64,000 nucleotides of DNA from Leifsonia shinshuensis (GTDB taxonomy: Bacteria > Actinomycetota > Actinomycetes > Actinomycetales > Microbacteriaceae). The notes below the pieces were generated by a model. The model was not told the origin of the DNA, did no database searches, and worked only from the letters and a program-made list of their open reading frames with translations. Positions 1 through 8,139 of the stretch are shown in pieces. The position numbers and the translations under genes were made by a program. The stretch covers positions 372,001 through 436,000 of the forward strand of contig NZ_JAHHZQ010000004.1 of assembly GCF_022606355.1 (NCBI RefSeq), written 5' to 3'. The number at the start of each line of letters is the position of its first letter. Position 1 is the first letter of the stretch.

Positions 1-2
1 TC

Positions 3-719
3 GCCGAGATCGCCGGCCGCAACCTCAAGAAGGTCGTGCTGGAGCTGGGCGGGTCCGACCCGTTCATCCTGCTGTCCACCGACGACCTCGACGCGACCGT
101 GCAGAACGCGGTCGATGCGCGCCTCGACAACAGCGGCCAGTCGTGCAACGCGGCCAAGCGCTTCGTCGTCGCCGATGAGCTGTACGACTCGTTCCTGGCC
201 AAGTTCACCGCCAAGCTCGCCGAGGTGGAGGCCAGCGACCCGACGAGCGAGAGCTCGGCACTGGGCCCGCTGTCGTCGCTGAAGGCGGCGGAGGGTCTCG
301 ACGACCAGGTGCGGCGCGCCGTCGCCGCCGGTGCGACGCTGGTGCGCGGTGGCGGCCGCAACGGCGCGTTCTTCGAGACCACCGTGCTGACCGACGTCAC
401 GCCGGAGAACCCGGCCTCCAAGGAGGAGTTCTTCGGACCGGTCGCGCAGGTCTTCCGCGCGAAGGACGAGGCCGACGCGGTGCGCATCGCGAACGACACC
501 CCGTTCGGTCTCGGCTCGTACCTCTACACCACCGACCCCGCCCAGGCCGACCGGGTCGCCGACCAGATCGAGGCCGGAATGGTCTTCGTCAACGTCGTGC
601 TCGCCGACGGCGCGGAGCTGCCCTTCGGCGGCGTGAAGCGCTCCGGATCCGGCCGCGAACTCGGCCGCTTCGGCGCCGACGAGTTCGTCAACAAGAAGCT
701 CATCCGCATCGGCGGCTGA
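3..719 (+). CDS. NAD(P)-dependent succinate-semialdehyde dehydrogenase, 3' part
   Basis: C-terminal 238 residues of an aldehyde dehydrogenase whose 5' end lies outside the window; the frame is open from the first bases. The motif LELGGSDPF carries the general-base Glu, and SGQSCNAAKRF carries the nucleophilic Cys. The segment after it (SFLAKFTAKLAEV) and the end of the protein (LPFGGVKRSGSGRELG) match the succinate-semialdehyde dehydrogenase group, which oxidises succinate semialdehyde to succinate in the cytoplasm (GABA and related catabolism). The family is certain; the exact substrate is inferred. A strong hairpin follows the stop. Confidence 0.9.
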   Translation, partial: AEIAGRNLKKVVLELGGSDPFILLSTDDLDATVQNAVDARLDNSGQSCNAAKRFVVADELYDSFLAKFTAKLAEVEASDPTSESSALGPLSSLKAAEGLDDQVRRAVAAGATLVRGGGRNGAFFETTVLTDVTPENPASKEEFFGPVAQVFRAKDEADAVRIANDTPFGLGSYLYTTDPAQADRVADQIEAGMVFVNVVLADGAELPFGGVKRSGSGRELGRFGADEFVNKKLIRIGG

Positions 720-733
720 GTCTCCTGTTCATC

Positions 734-776
734 GGCGGCCGGTCGATCCTCTCCTCGGGAGGATCGGCCGGCCGCC
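734..776 (+). terminator. Hairpin terminator after the aldehyde dehydrogenase
   Basis: Two 18-nt arms (734-751 and 759-776) pair with one mismatch around a 7-nt loop, 15 nt after the stop codon. There is no T-tract, as is common in actinobacteria. Confidence 0.7.
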
Positions 777-851
777 GTCGATTCAGTGCTGCGCCTCTCT
801 CGCCCGTTGCGCCTACGCGTCGCGACTCCCTCTGGTCGATATGAATAGCTC

Positions 852-1283
852 ATGGATTTCAGCACCTTCGTTCCCGATGTCTTGAGCAATCTCGTCAGCG
901 CAGCAATCGCGTCGGCTGCGGTCGCCGTGCTGTGGCCGTCCCGTCATCAGATCCTGGCGTGGCTGCGTGCACCGTTTCGGGTCAAGGATGTCGGCCTCTA
1001 CCTTTCTTCCGACGGAGGCCAATGGAACATCCAGGTGCCCAAGAAATCGGTCCCGGACGTGCGATGGCGACTCCGGGATCACCACTTGACCCCCACGTAC
1101 GAGACGACCTCGGACGACTACACTGACGCGTTCCGAATGAGATTTGCCGCCTATGACCAGAGTTACGCGGACGACGTCCTCGACATCAGAGCAGACCTCG
1201 AGAGGCGTCGAATCAGCATGTACGTGATCGGCGATGTCAGCGGGCCGCCGACGACCCGCGAGGTCGATGAAGAGTTCAGCTGA
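852..1283 (+). CDS. Small protein with one N-terminal membrane segment, unknown function
   Basis: 143 residues. A hydrophobic segment at about residues 9-28 (LSNLVSAAIASAAVAVLW) is followed by a soluble, acidic C-terminal part with no motif I recognise. The start is supported by a TATGAA hexamer at 840-845, 6 nt before ATG, the leaderless arrangement seen at many genes here. GC content looks lower than in neighbouring genes and more rare A/T-ending codons are used, which could indicate a recently acquired accessory gene. It stands alone between an aldehyde dehydrogenase and a hydrolase. Confidence 0.6.
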   Translation: MDFSTFVPDVLSNLVSAAIASAAVAVLWPSRHQILAWLRAPFRVKDVGLYLSSDGGQWNIQVPKKSVPDVRWRLRDHHLTPTYETTSDDYTDAFRMRFAAYDQSYADDVLDIRADLERRRISMYVIGDVSGPPTTREVDEEFS

Positions 1284-1410
1284 GCCGCACCGTTGGAACT
1301 CAGCGCAGGTCTGTCGGATGAGCCGGCCGGACTGATATCCCTCGAGGTCGGCAGATGCTCTTCGGACGTCGATCTTGCCGCGCCCCCCGCCCCTGCGCGA
1401 CAGTGTCACC

Positions 1411-3360
1411 GTGAACGAGCTTCCGATCGTCTATTGCCGTGGGTATGCCGGCCCCACCAGCCAGATCGACTCCACGGTCAACGATCCCTTCTACGGCTTC
1501 AACGAGGGCGCCACCCACACCCGGGTCAACGGGGACGGCGATCCCCAGTTCTACCAGTTCGAGGGGCCGCTGCTCCGGCTGCTCGGCGAGCACGACTACC
1601 AGGTGCTCGTGCGGGGGAGTCAGAAGGAGTTGCTCGCGACTGCCGTCGACGGCACGCTCCCGGCGAAGTCGATCTGGATCCACCGCTTCTACGACGAGGC
1701 CGCGACCACGTATGCCGCGCCGACGCCGCGCTCGGGGAACCTGTTCGACCGGGCCATCACCTGGACGGAGGATCTCGTCCGCGAGCACACCACGGCACAG
1801 GGGTTCGACATCGAGCGGGCGGCGCGCGAGCTCTACGACCTCGTCCTCCAGGTGCGCGAGAAGACCGGCGCCCCGAAGGTGTTCCTCGTCGCGCACTCGA
1901 TGGGCGGCCTCGTCGCGCGCTGCATGATGCAGAAGGTCTGCGAGGAGGACGGCCGCATCCCCGCCAAGGAGCTCGTCGCCAAGTTCTGCACCTACGCGAC
2001 CCCTCATGGCGGAATCGTGTTCACCGGCGGCCTCATGAACTGGCTGATGGAGACGTTCGGCCCGGCCGGGTCCGACATCTTCTCGCCGCCCAAGATGTAC
2101 GGGTATCTGACGCCGGGCAAGAAGTTCGGCGACAAGCCGGTGGGCGAGACGTGGGACCCGCGCGTCATCCCGCCCGATGTCTTCGACGTCGACGACGTGT
2201 TCTGCATCATCGGCACCGACTCGAACGACTACAACCTGGCCAAGCTGGGGGTCGGGCCGCGCAGCGACGGGCTGGTGCTCATCGAGAACGCCTACGTGAA
2301 GGGCGCGCACCGCGCGTTCGTCTACAAGTCGCACTCCGGCCCGTACGGCGAGGTGAACTCCGAAGAGGGCTACCAGAACCTGTCGCGCTTCCTGTTCGGG
2401 CACTGGTCGGTTCAGGTGGAGCTGAGCTCGCTGCCTCCCGCGTCTGCGGTGGACGCCCAGCCGGACGTCGCCTGGCAGGCGGACCTCCAGCTCGCCATCC
2501 GCGGGCTGTCGGTGCTCATCACCGAACAGAAGGCGGTGCACTACAACCCGGTGCAGCTGAACGCCGAGATCGCCCAGCACGCGCCGGGAGCGCCGGGCGA
2601 CGACTCGGTGGACGCGCCGATCCCGCTGGTGGGCACGTTCCTGTTCTCGAAGGAACCGCCCAGCGACCTCCCACCCACGAACGTGACGCCGGGTGTGGGC
2701 GACGACCCGACGCCGGCCACCGAGGCGGCGACGGCAGCTGTGCCGGCCGCGGCCGCGCAGGCCGAGCCGCCGCGTCAAGGCTGGTGGCATCGCTTCCTCG
2801 ACTCGTTCAGCGAGGGCGAGGAGGAGCAGGAGCGCGAGGCCCCGTCGCTGGAGCCGGTAAACGTCGCCCTCGACAATCCCCTGGACCCGACCCTCCCGGC
2901 CGTGGCGGCGGCAGCGGTGGCGTCCGTGTCCCACGACCTCGCGGCGCAGGCCGCAGCGCCCGCGGGCAGCTACGAGCAGCTCAGCCAGGATCTCTCCCGG
3001 TACGCGCTGACCCTGCGCGTGTACCAGGTCATCTCTCGCAACGGCGTCTTCGACTTCAGCAGCAACCTGGAGCAGGTCGGCGACTGGCAGGACGTGCTCA
3101 TCGTCGACATCGGCCGCTCCGCGGACGGCCGTTTCGGCGCGTGGACGGGCTGGAACAGCGCGGTGCCCGGAGCGATCAACCAGCTGGGACAGATGGCGAA
3201 CGAACTGACGCTCACCCCCGACCCGCAGAATCCGAACGTCATCCACGCCGTCCTCCCGCTCCCGGACGCCGCGCGGGCGCTCCCGGTCTTCGGCCCGGCG
3301 GCCCGGCTGGCCTTCACGATCACGAACCGCGACGCGATCCCGACGCCGAGGGGCACGTAG
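1411..3360 (+). CDS. Alpha/beta-hydrolase (lipase-like) with long C-terminal extension
   Basis: 649 residues. The first ~330 residues form an alpha/beta-hydrolase of the lipase/PGAP1-like type: a start strand with IVYCRGYAGP (oxyanion region) and the nucleophile elbow VAHSMGGLVAR at about residue 160. The later half is Ala/Pro-rich with a probable separate C-terminal domain. No signal peptide is seen, so it is probably cytosolic. GTG at 1411 is preferred because a GACAGT hexamer sits exactly 6 nt upstream; an in-frame TTG at 1375 is the alternative. The last codons and stop lie inside a palindromic repeat, so the -PRGT tail is repeat-encoded. The substrate is unknown. Confidence 0.75.
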   Translation: MNELPIVYCRGYAGPTSQIDSTVNDPFYGFNEGATHTRVNGDGDPQFYQFEGPLLRLLGEHDYQVLVRGSQKELLATAVDGTLPAKSIWIHRFYDEAATTYAAPTPRSGNLFDRAITWTEDLVREHTTAQGFDIERAARELYDLVLQVREKTGAPKVFLVAHSMGGLVARCMMQKVCEEDGRIPAKELVAKFCTYATPHGGIVFTGGLMNWLMETFGPAGSDIFSPPKMYGYLTPGKKFGDKPVGETWDPRVIPPDVFDVDDVFCIIGTDSNDYNLAKLGVGPRSDGLVLIENAYVKGAHRAFVYKSHSGPYGEVNSEEGYQNLSRFLFGHWSVQVELSSLPPASAVDAQPDVAWQADLQLAIRGLSVLITEQKAVHYNPVQLNAEIAQHAPGAPGDDSVDAPIPLVGTFLFSKEPPSDLPPTNVTPGVGDDPTPATEAATAAVPAAAAQAEPPRQGWWHRFLDSFSEGEEEQEREAPSLEPVNVALDNPLDPTLPAVAAAAVASVSHDLAAQAAAPAGSYEQLSQDLSRYALTLRVYQVISRNGVFDFSSNLEQVGDWQDVLIVDIGRSADGRFGAWTGWNSAVPGAINQLGQMANELTLTPDPQNPNVIHAVLPLPDAARALPVFGPAARLAFTITNRDAIPTPRGT

Positions 3361-3402
3361 ACGCCCTCAAAACCGTGTTTTTGGGGCGTTTACCTGCCCC
3401 TC
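3348..3402. repeat. Palindromic intergenic repeat, family A (copy 1)
   Basis: Arms GAGGGGCACGTAGACGCCC and GGGCGTTTACCTGCCCCTC pair imperfectly around an AT-richer loop. It lies between converging genes and contains the stop codons of both (3358-3360 plus, 3390-3392 minus). Related copies are at 8081 and 48993; the outer stem is shared with family B. Probably a bidirectional terminator. Confidence 0.75.
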
Positions 3403-4250
3403 GACGGTGTGGTTCCGGGCGTCGACGGCGTGATCGGGCCGGGGCGATCGGCGTAGGTGCGGCCGGTCACCACCAGGCGCAGCACCGCTGCCGCCACGTC
3501 GTAGCGTTCCGCCAGCTGAGCCAGCGGGGTGCCGGCCGCGTAGGCCTCCCGGATGCTGCGCACCTCGTCGTCGCCCAGCCGGTGGCGGTGCGGTTCGGCG
3601 ATGGGGCCGCCGTGCGCCGCGTGGCTGCTGCCCCGGACGATGAGGCTGACCCGCTGCTGACTGGTGCCGAACCGCCGCGCGATCTCGGTCTGCGAGACAC
3701 CCTCGCTGTGCAGCCGCCGCATCTGCACGACTTCGTCGTCCTCGCCCGCCGTCTCGGCGACCCCGGTCGTGGCGCCGCGGACCACGGATGCGATGGTCCA
3801 GTGCGAGACGCCGAAGTCCTCCGCGACCGCCGCGCGGTCGTCTCCCGCTGCGAGACGCTCGCGGATGCGCTCGACCTGCTCGACCGTCAGCGGCCGGGCG
3901 CGGGCGGGGACGGAGCTGGTGAGCGGACCGCCGACGTCGGCGAAGGCGCGGCCGGACGCGATGTTCGAGACCATCTGGTGCGAGATCCCGTAGCGCGCCG
4001 AGATGTCGGCGCGCGGGGTGCCGGCGGCGATGGCCTCGCGGATGGCCACGACCTCCTCGCTCGTCACTTTGCGGCTCTTGCCCGGAAGGATCGGGCCGCC
4101 CGCCTCCAGGCGGGAGCGGCCGGTGACCAGGCTGGACACGGTGTTCTGGCGTACGCCGTACTCATCGGCGAGCTGCACCTGACGGGCGCCCGCGGCGTAC
4201 TTCTCGCGCAGCTCGCGCACCTGCGCGTCGGTGAGCGGGATGGAGGCCAT
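3390..4250 (-). CDS. Protein of five tandem helix-turn-helix units
   Basis: 286 residues consisting almost entirely of five repeats of 47-49 residues (about 6-54, 62-110, 121-167, 171-217, 225-273). Each has a helix with pattern EV..IRE..AAG, a helix-turn-helix of the form IA.RYGVS...VS.IV.GR, and most end in GGPI or GGPL. The unit resembles the small HTH found near HNH or GIY-YIG endonucleases, but no nuclease domain is present. It could be a multi-site DNA-binding protein. A TACTCT hexamer 6 nt before the ATG supports the start (leaderless). The gene ends inside a palindromic repeat. The function is unknown. Confidence 0.75.
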   Translation of the reverse strand: MASIPLTDAQVRELREKYAAGARQVQLADEYGVRQNTVSSLVTGRSRLEAGGPILPGKSRKVTSEEVVAIREAIAAGTPRADISARYGISHQMVSNIASGRAFADVGGPLTSSVPARARPLTVEQVERIRERLAAGDDRAAVAEDFGVSHWTIASVVRGATTGVAETAGEDDEVVQMRRLHSEGVSQTEIARRFGTSQQRVSLIVRGSSHAAHGGPIAEPHRHRLGDDEVRSIREAYAAGTPLAQLAERYDVAAAVLRLVVTGRTYADRPGPITPSTPGTTPSRGR

Positions 4251-4339
4251 GAGCCGAGAGTAGCGGCGCGCACGGTCGGGACGGAACGACCCACGCGCCC
4301 GGTGCCGTTGTTCGTGCGCTGCTCACTCGGGGAGGCGGC

Positions 4340-5305
4340 TCACTCGGGGAGCCGGCGCTTGGCCAGCGGAGGCAGCGGGTCGCCGCCGGACGCGAGCCGC
4401 GCGCGGTTGGCCTCCCGCACCACCGACCAGGCATCGCCGACCGGACCAACATGACCGAGCTTGTCCGGGTTGATGACGCTGCGGATCGTCTGGATGCCGC
4501 CCGGCACGATCTCGAGGACCATCGTGTTGACCACGCCGCCGTCGCGGTCGCGGAACACTGCGCCGGGCTGCCCGTTGATCTGCCGCGGCTCGACGGTTCC
4601 GCCGATCGCCTGGAACGGTCCAGACATCGTCACCAGCACGTGCGCCACGTTCTCCAGGCCGACGATCCGCTGAGCCCACTGCGGGGCCTTGCCCCCGCCG
4701 TCGCCGACCATGTCGACGTCGGCGACGAGCAGGGCGCGCAGCGCCTCCACGTCGCCCGCGCGGAAGGCATCGAAGAACCGCCCGGCCAGGGCCTCCCGCT
4801 CGGCGCGGTCTGCGTCGAACCGCGGACGACCGTCGTCCATGTGCCGCCGGGCGCGCACGGCGAGCTGCCGGCACGCGGCCTCCGACCGGCCGACGGCCGC
4901 GGCGATCTCGGGGAAGTCGAACGCGAAGACCTCGCGCAGCACGAACACGGCGCGCTCGAGCGGGGAGAGCCGCTCCAGCAGCAGGAGCGCCGCCATCGAG
5001 AGGGAGTCGGACAGCTCGGCCGCGCGCTCGGGGTCCTCGTACGGATCCGAGAGCAGCGGTTCGGGGAACCACGGGCCGACGTAGGCCTCCCTGCGCACGC
5101 GGGCGGAGCCGAGGACGTCGATCGAGACGCGGGTCACGACCGTCGAGAGGTACGCCTTGAGCGAGGTCGGCTGCACGTGGGCCGCCTCGAACCGCAGCCA
5201 CGTCTCCTGCACGGCGTCCTCGGCCTCCGTGACGCTGCCGAGGATGCGGTACGCGATCGAGAACAGCAGCGGCCGCAGGTCTTCGAACGTCTCGTCTCCG
5301 GTCAT
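4340..5305 (-). CDS. ECF41-family RNA polymerase sigma factor with SnoaL-like C-terminus
   Basis: 321 residues. Region sigma2 (LLFSIAYRILGSVTEAEDAVQETWLRF split over residues ~11-38) and sigma4 (LSPLERAVFVLREVF, residues ~120-165) are followed by a SnoaL-like domain (~185-300). Two signatures of group ECF41 are visible: DGGGK in the middle and NPDKL near the C-terminus; in this group the C-terminal domain controls activity in place of an anti-sigma factor. Its ATG overlaps the stop of the upstream epimerase (ATGA), so the two are translationally coupled, and an ECF41-type promoter lies upstream of the pair. Confidence 0.9.
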   Translation of the reverse strand: MTGDETFEDLRPLLFSIAYRILGSVTEAEDAVQETWLRFEAAHVQPTSLKAYLSTVVTRVSIDVLGSARVRREAYVGPWFPEPLLSDPYEDPERAAELSDSLSMAALLLLERLSPLERAVFVLREVFAFDFPEIAAAVGRSEAACRQLAVRARRHMDDGRPRFDADRAEREALAGRFFDAFRAGDVEALRALLVADVDMVGDGGGKAPQWAQRIVGLENVAHVLVTMSGPFQAIGGTVEPRQINGQPGAVFRDRDGGVVNTMVLEIVPGGIQTIRSVINPDKLGHVGPVGDAWSVVREANRARLASGGDPLPPLAKRRLPE

Positions 5306-6234
5306 CGCAGTCCCTCCTCGAACCCCTGCCGCCACGACGGGTACCGCAGAATCCAGCCCAGCTCGCGCTTCGCCTTCGCGTTGGAGAAGCCGCGGCCCTC
5401 CGTCATCATCATGACGGCCTGATCGCCCGCGGCGATACGGGCGAGCCAGACCGGGACGCGACGGGGAGGCTTGGCTCCCGCGACCCTCGCCAGGTACGGC
5501 AACCACTCGCTGGCCGGCGCCGGGTCGTCGTCGACGATGTCGAAGACCCCGGTCGCCCCCTGCTCGAGCGCCAGCACGGTGGCCGACGCCGCATCGTCGA
5601 GGTGGATCCACGAGCTGTATCCCTGCGCGCGGCCCACGAGCGGGTACTGCCGCTTGCGGATCATCTCCACCTGGTCGTCCGTCGCGCCGGGGCCGTAGAG
5701 CGCGCCGTACCGCAGCACCGTGCCGCCGTGCGCGGTCACCGCATCCTCCACGTGCTTCATCGCCGCCATCACGGGCGCCGTCGGGGTGCCCTCGAACGCG
5801 TCGAGCGGGTCGTCCTCCGTCTTCACCCAGCCGCCCTCGCGGAGGCCGTTCCAGCTCGCGTAGCCCTGGGCGAGAAAGCGTGTGACGCCCTGCGCCTGCG
5901 CGGCGGCGAGCAGGTGATCGGTGCCCTCCACGCGCAACCGGTTGGTGCCGGCGAACCATCGATCCGGGTGCTTGATGTCGGGCTTGCCGGCGTGCGCCGG
6001 GTTGATCGCCGTCATCTGGTGGATGATCGCGTCCGGTTCGGCCGACGCGACGGCGCGACCGACGGCGGCGGCGTCCAGCCCGTCCATGACCACGGCCTGG
6101 GCGCCCATCGCCTCGATCACTCCCAGCTTGGCGGCGGACGTCGTCGACGCCGTTACCTCGTGGCCGCGCCCCACCAGTTGCGGCACCAGCCGCCTCCCGA
6201 GCACTCCGCTTCCGCCCGCTACGAACACTCGCAT
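5302..6234 (-). CDS. NAD-dependent epimerase/dehydratase family protein (ECF41 partner)
   Basis: 310 residues of an extended SDR fold. The N-terminus has the dinucleotide-binding GGSGVLGRRL, and the later YGALYGPGA resembles the segment after the catalytic Tyr region of NAD-dependent epimerases. ECF41 sigma genes typically sit beside COE proteins (carboxymuconolactone decarboxylase, oxidoreductase or epimerase), and this fits the epimerase class. ATG at 6234 has a GGGAGG ribosome-binding site; upstream in-frame starts would swallow the promoter. It forms a two-gene operon with the sigma factor. The substrate is unknown. Confidence 0.85.
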   Translation of the reverse strand: MRVFVAGGSGVLGRRLVPQLVGRGHEVTASTTSAAKLGVIEAMGAQAVVMDGLDAAAVGRAVASAEPDAIIHQMTAINPAHAGKPDIKHPDRWFAGTNRLRVEGTDHLLAAAQAQGVTRFLAQGYASWNGLREGGWVKTEDDPLDAFEGTPTAPVMAAMKHVEDAVTAHGGTVLRYGALYGPGATDDQVEMIRKRQYPLVGRAQGYSSWIHLDDAASATVLALEQGATGVFDIVDDDPAPASEWLPYLARVAGAKPPRRVPVWLARIAAGDQAVMMMTEGRGFSNAKAKRELGWILRYPSWRQGFEEGLR

Positions 6235-6269
6235 CCGTCCACCCTCCCGCTCATTGCGTACACCCCTCA

Positions 6270-6296
6270 GACGAGGCAGCCCACCTCCGTGTGACA
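6270..6296 (-). promoter_or_regulatory. Predicted ECF41-dependent promoter
   Basis: On the minus strand TGTCACA (6290-6296) is followed after exactly 16 nt by CGTC (6270-6273). This matches the known ECF41 target promoter, and it lies 36 nt before the epimerase start. It implies that the sigma factor transcribes its own operon. Confidence 0.75.
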
Positions 6297-6355
6297 CGAC
6301 GCCCGCGTACGCGTCGGGCGGGGGTCGGGGTCGGCGCCGGGGCTCGGGTGGCGCT

Positions 6356-6850
6356 TCAGCGGCGGTCGATGGACCGGATGACGAGGACGGTGGCGAGGCC
6401 GTAGGCGAGGTGCGGGATGGCGTCGCTCAGCCAGTCGGTGGCCGACCAGGTGCGCGGGTCGCTCACCTTCAGCGCCGCGATCGGCGTGTCGGAGGCGGCC
6501 ATGGCAGCGGCTCCGGCCGCAGCAGCGGCGACCAGCAGGCCCGCATGGATGCCGGCCCGGCGGCCGACGGCGACCGCGAGCCCGACGCCGACACCGGCGG
6601 CGATGCCCGCGAGCGCGCCGAGGGCCGTAACCCGGTTCGGCCGCTTCGAGTCCGGGCCGGGGATCTCGACTCCGGCCCGGTCGGCGAGCGTCTCGACGAC
6701 CTGCTCGGGGACATCGCTCGACGGCCTCCCGCGCGTGAGCATGTCGAGATAGCCGACGGCGTTGAGCGCCGTGGTGCCCGCCGCCCCGCCGGCGACGCCG
6801 GCGAACACGGTCCGCAGGAACGGGGTGGGGGCGTGCGTCTTCGAGGTCAT
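6356..6850 (-). CDS. Small membrane protein, unknown function
   Basis: 164 residues with several hydrophobic stretches: FLRTVFAGVAGGAAGTTALN near the N-terminus, two Ala/Gly/Val-rich segments in the middle (about residues 84-120) and a C-terminal AYGLATVLVIRSI. Probably an integral membrane protein with about four segments. ATG at 6850 has a good GAAGGAG ribosome-binding site, which excludes the upstream in-frame start. It is monocistronic and diverges from the next small membrane protein gene. I do not recognise a named family. Confidence 0.75.
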   Translation of the reverse strand: MTSKTHAPTPFLRTVFAGVAGGAAGTTALNAVGYLDMLTRGRPSSDVPEQVVETLADRAGVEIPGPDSKRPNRVTALGALAGIAAGVGVGLAVAVGRRAGIHAGLLVAAAAAGAAAMAASDTPIAALKVSDPRTWSATDWLSDAIPHLAYGLATVLVIRSIDRR

Positions 6851-7000
6851 CGCAACTCCTTCGCCGGATGTGTCGACCTCCATGCTCCGCCGACGTACGC
6901 CCGGCGGGAACCCCCGGGAACACCGCTCGCGGGTGCGGGGCGGGGCTCTCGCATCACTGCGTCGGCATCGCTACGCTGGCCCGCAGGGAACGGAGGCGCC

Positions 7001-7201
7001 ATGAGCGACAACGGTCGGGGCAGGGTGGTCGTGCAGTCGGCCCAGTGGGGGTTCTTCTTCTTCATCGCCTACATCGGAGCGGCGGTGTACTTCGTATCGG
7101 TCTCCGACGGCTCGTTCTGGGGCGTGGTCTGGGGTTTGCTGCAGGCGATCGTCTGGCCGGCGTTCGTCGTGTACCACGTGCTGGTGCTGCTGCACGTCTG
7201 A
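7001..7201 (+). CDS. Small two-helix membrane protein
   Basis: 66 residues with two hydrophobic helices (WGFFFFIAYIGAAVYFV and VWGLLQAIVWPAFVVYHVL). A clear GGAGG ribosome-binding site lies 7 nt before ATG. Similar tiny two-helix proteins are common in actinobacteria and often unannotated. The function is unknown. Confidence 0.75.
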   Translation: MSDNGRGRVVVQSAQWGFFFFIAYIGAAVYFVSVSDGSFWGVVWGLLQAIVWPAFVVYHVLVLLHV

Positions 7202-7245
7202 GGCGCTCGGCTCGGATTGTCGGTGCCCGCCGATAGGGTTTCGGC

Positions 7246-7827
7246 ATGGGGATCGATGCGGACGAACTCGTCGTGGCCGATGCCGCCGCCTGGCGCGCGT
7301 GGCTCGATGTCAACGAGAGCGTCTCCGACGGGGTCTGGCTGGTGCTCGCCAAGAAGGGCACGACCGACCCGACCTCCCTCACCTACGCGCAGGCGGTCGA
7401 CGAGTCGCTGTGCAGCGGATGGATCGACGGGCAGAAGCGCAGCCGCGACGCGACCACGTTCGTGGAGCGGTTCACGCCGAGGCGGGCTGCCTCGCTGTGG
7501 TCGCAGCGCAACATCGGCCTCGTGGAGGGGCTGATCGCCGAGGGCAGGATGCGCGAGCGCGGGCAGGCCGAGATCGAGCGGGCGAAGGCCGACGGCCGGT
7601 GGGAGCGCGCGTACGCGAGCTCGCGCACCGCGGAGATGCCGGAAGACCTCATCGCCGCGCTCGACGTGTCGAAGCCCGCCGCGGCCACGTTCGCGACGCT
7701 GAACGCGGCGAATCGCTACTCCGTGCTGCACCGGCTCATGACGGCCCCCAGCGCGACCAGTCGCGGCAACCGCCTCGAGAAGCTCGTCGCCATGCTCGAG
7801 CGGGGCGAGACCCCGCACCCGCAATAG
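7246..7827 (+). CDS. YdeI/OmpD-associated family protein
   Basis: 193 residues. The sequence has the family hallmarks: VADAAAWRAWLDVN at the N-terminus, GVWLVLAKKG, the SLCSGWIDGQ segment, FTPRRAASLWSQRN, and a helical C-terminus. Members are cytoplasmic and linked in some bacteria to envelope or antimicrobial stress, but no enzymatic activity is established. The start has no Shine-Dalgarno; a TAGGGT hexamer at 7234-7239 sits 6 nt before ATG, indicating a leaderless mRNA. Confidence 0.85.
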   Translation: MGIDADELVVADAAAWRAWLDVNESVSDGVWLVLAKKGTTDPTSLTYAQAVDESLCSGWIDGQKRSRDATTFVERFTPRRAASLWSQRNIGLVEGLIAEGRMRERGQAEIERAKADGRWERAYASSRTAEMPEDLIAALDVSKPAAATFATLNAANRYSVLHRLMTAPSATSRGNRLEKLVAMLERGETPHPQ

Positions 7828-8080
7828 CCCCGCACGCACTCAGCACGCGTACCCGCCTCGCTGCTCCCGCGCCATACCGCCGAGGGGAGGAGGCCCTCGG
7901 GAGGTCAGGAGGCCCTCGGGAGGTCAGGAGGTGGGGGTGGCTGCGGGCCGGCCCTGCGCGCGCTGGCCCCGCAGGAGACGATCGCCGCCTGCTCGCCGAC
8001 GACGAGCGCTGGGCTGCTGTCGGCCGCTCGGCCGACTTCGCCGAGGCCTACCCGGTGCCGTTCCCTGCCTGATCCACGCG
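7828..8080. other. Intergenic stretch with a short tandem repeat
   Basis: About 250 nt without a convincing gene between converging genes. It holds a 19-bp direct repeat (7888-7932). The stretch before TGA at 8072 can be read as a protein-like tail (RRLLADDERWAAVG), possibly the relic of a lost gene, but without a start or a known homolog I do not call it. Confidence 0.4.
7888..7932. repeat. 19-bp direct repeat, 2.3 copies
   Basis: Unit AGGAGGCCCTCGGGAGGTC at 7888-7906 and 7907-7925, with a 7-nt partial third copy. It may be a slippage product; no function is evident. Confidence 0.7.
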
Positions 8081-8139
8081 CCGAAGGGCACCTAAACGCC
8101 CCGAACAGCGGGTTTTGAGGGCGTTCAGGTGCCCTTGGG
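8081..8139. repeat. Palindromic intergenic repeat, family A (copy 2)
   Basis: Outer stem GAAGGGCACCT paired with AGGTGCCCTT, and inner stem AACGCCC paired with GGGCGTT. It lies between converging genes and contains the MarR gene's stop (8125-8127), so the -PKGT tail is repeat-encoded. Probable bidirectional terminator. Confidence 0.75.

Noticed and set aside
1293-4454. Very long plus-strand open frame of over 1000 codons
   Set aside because: Arg/Gly/Pro-rich shadow of the hydrolase and the opposite-strand HTH gene; codon pattern fits the other frames.
7888-7932. Short direct repeat as a CRISPR fragment
   Set aside because: Units are contiguous with no spacers and no cas genes.
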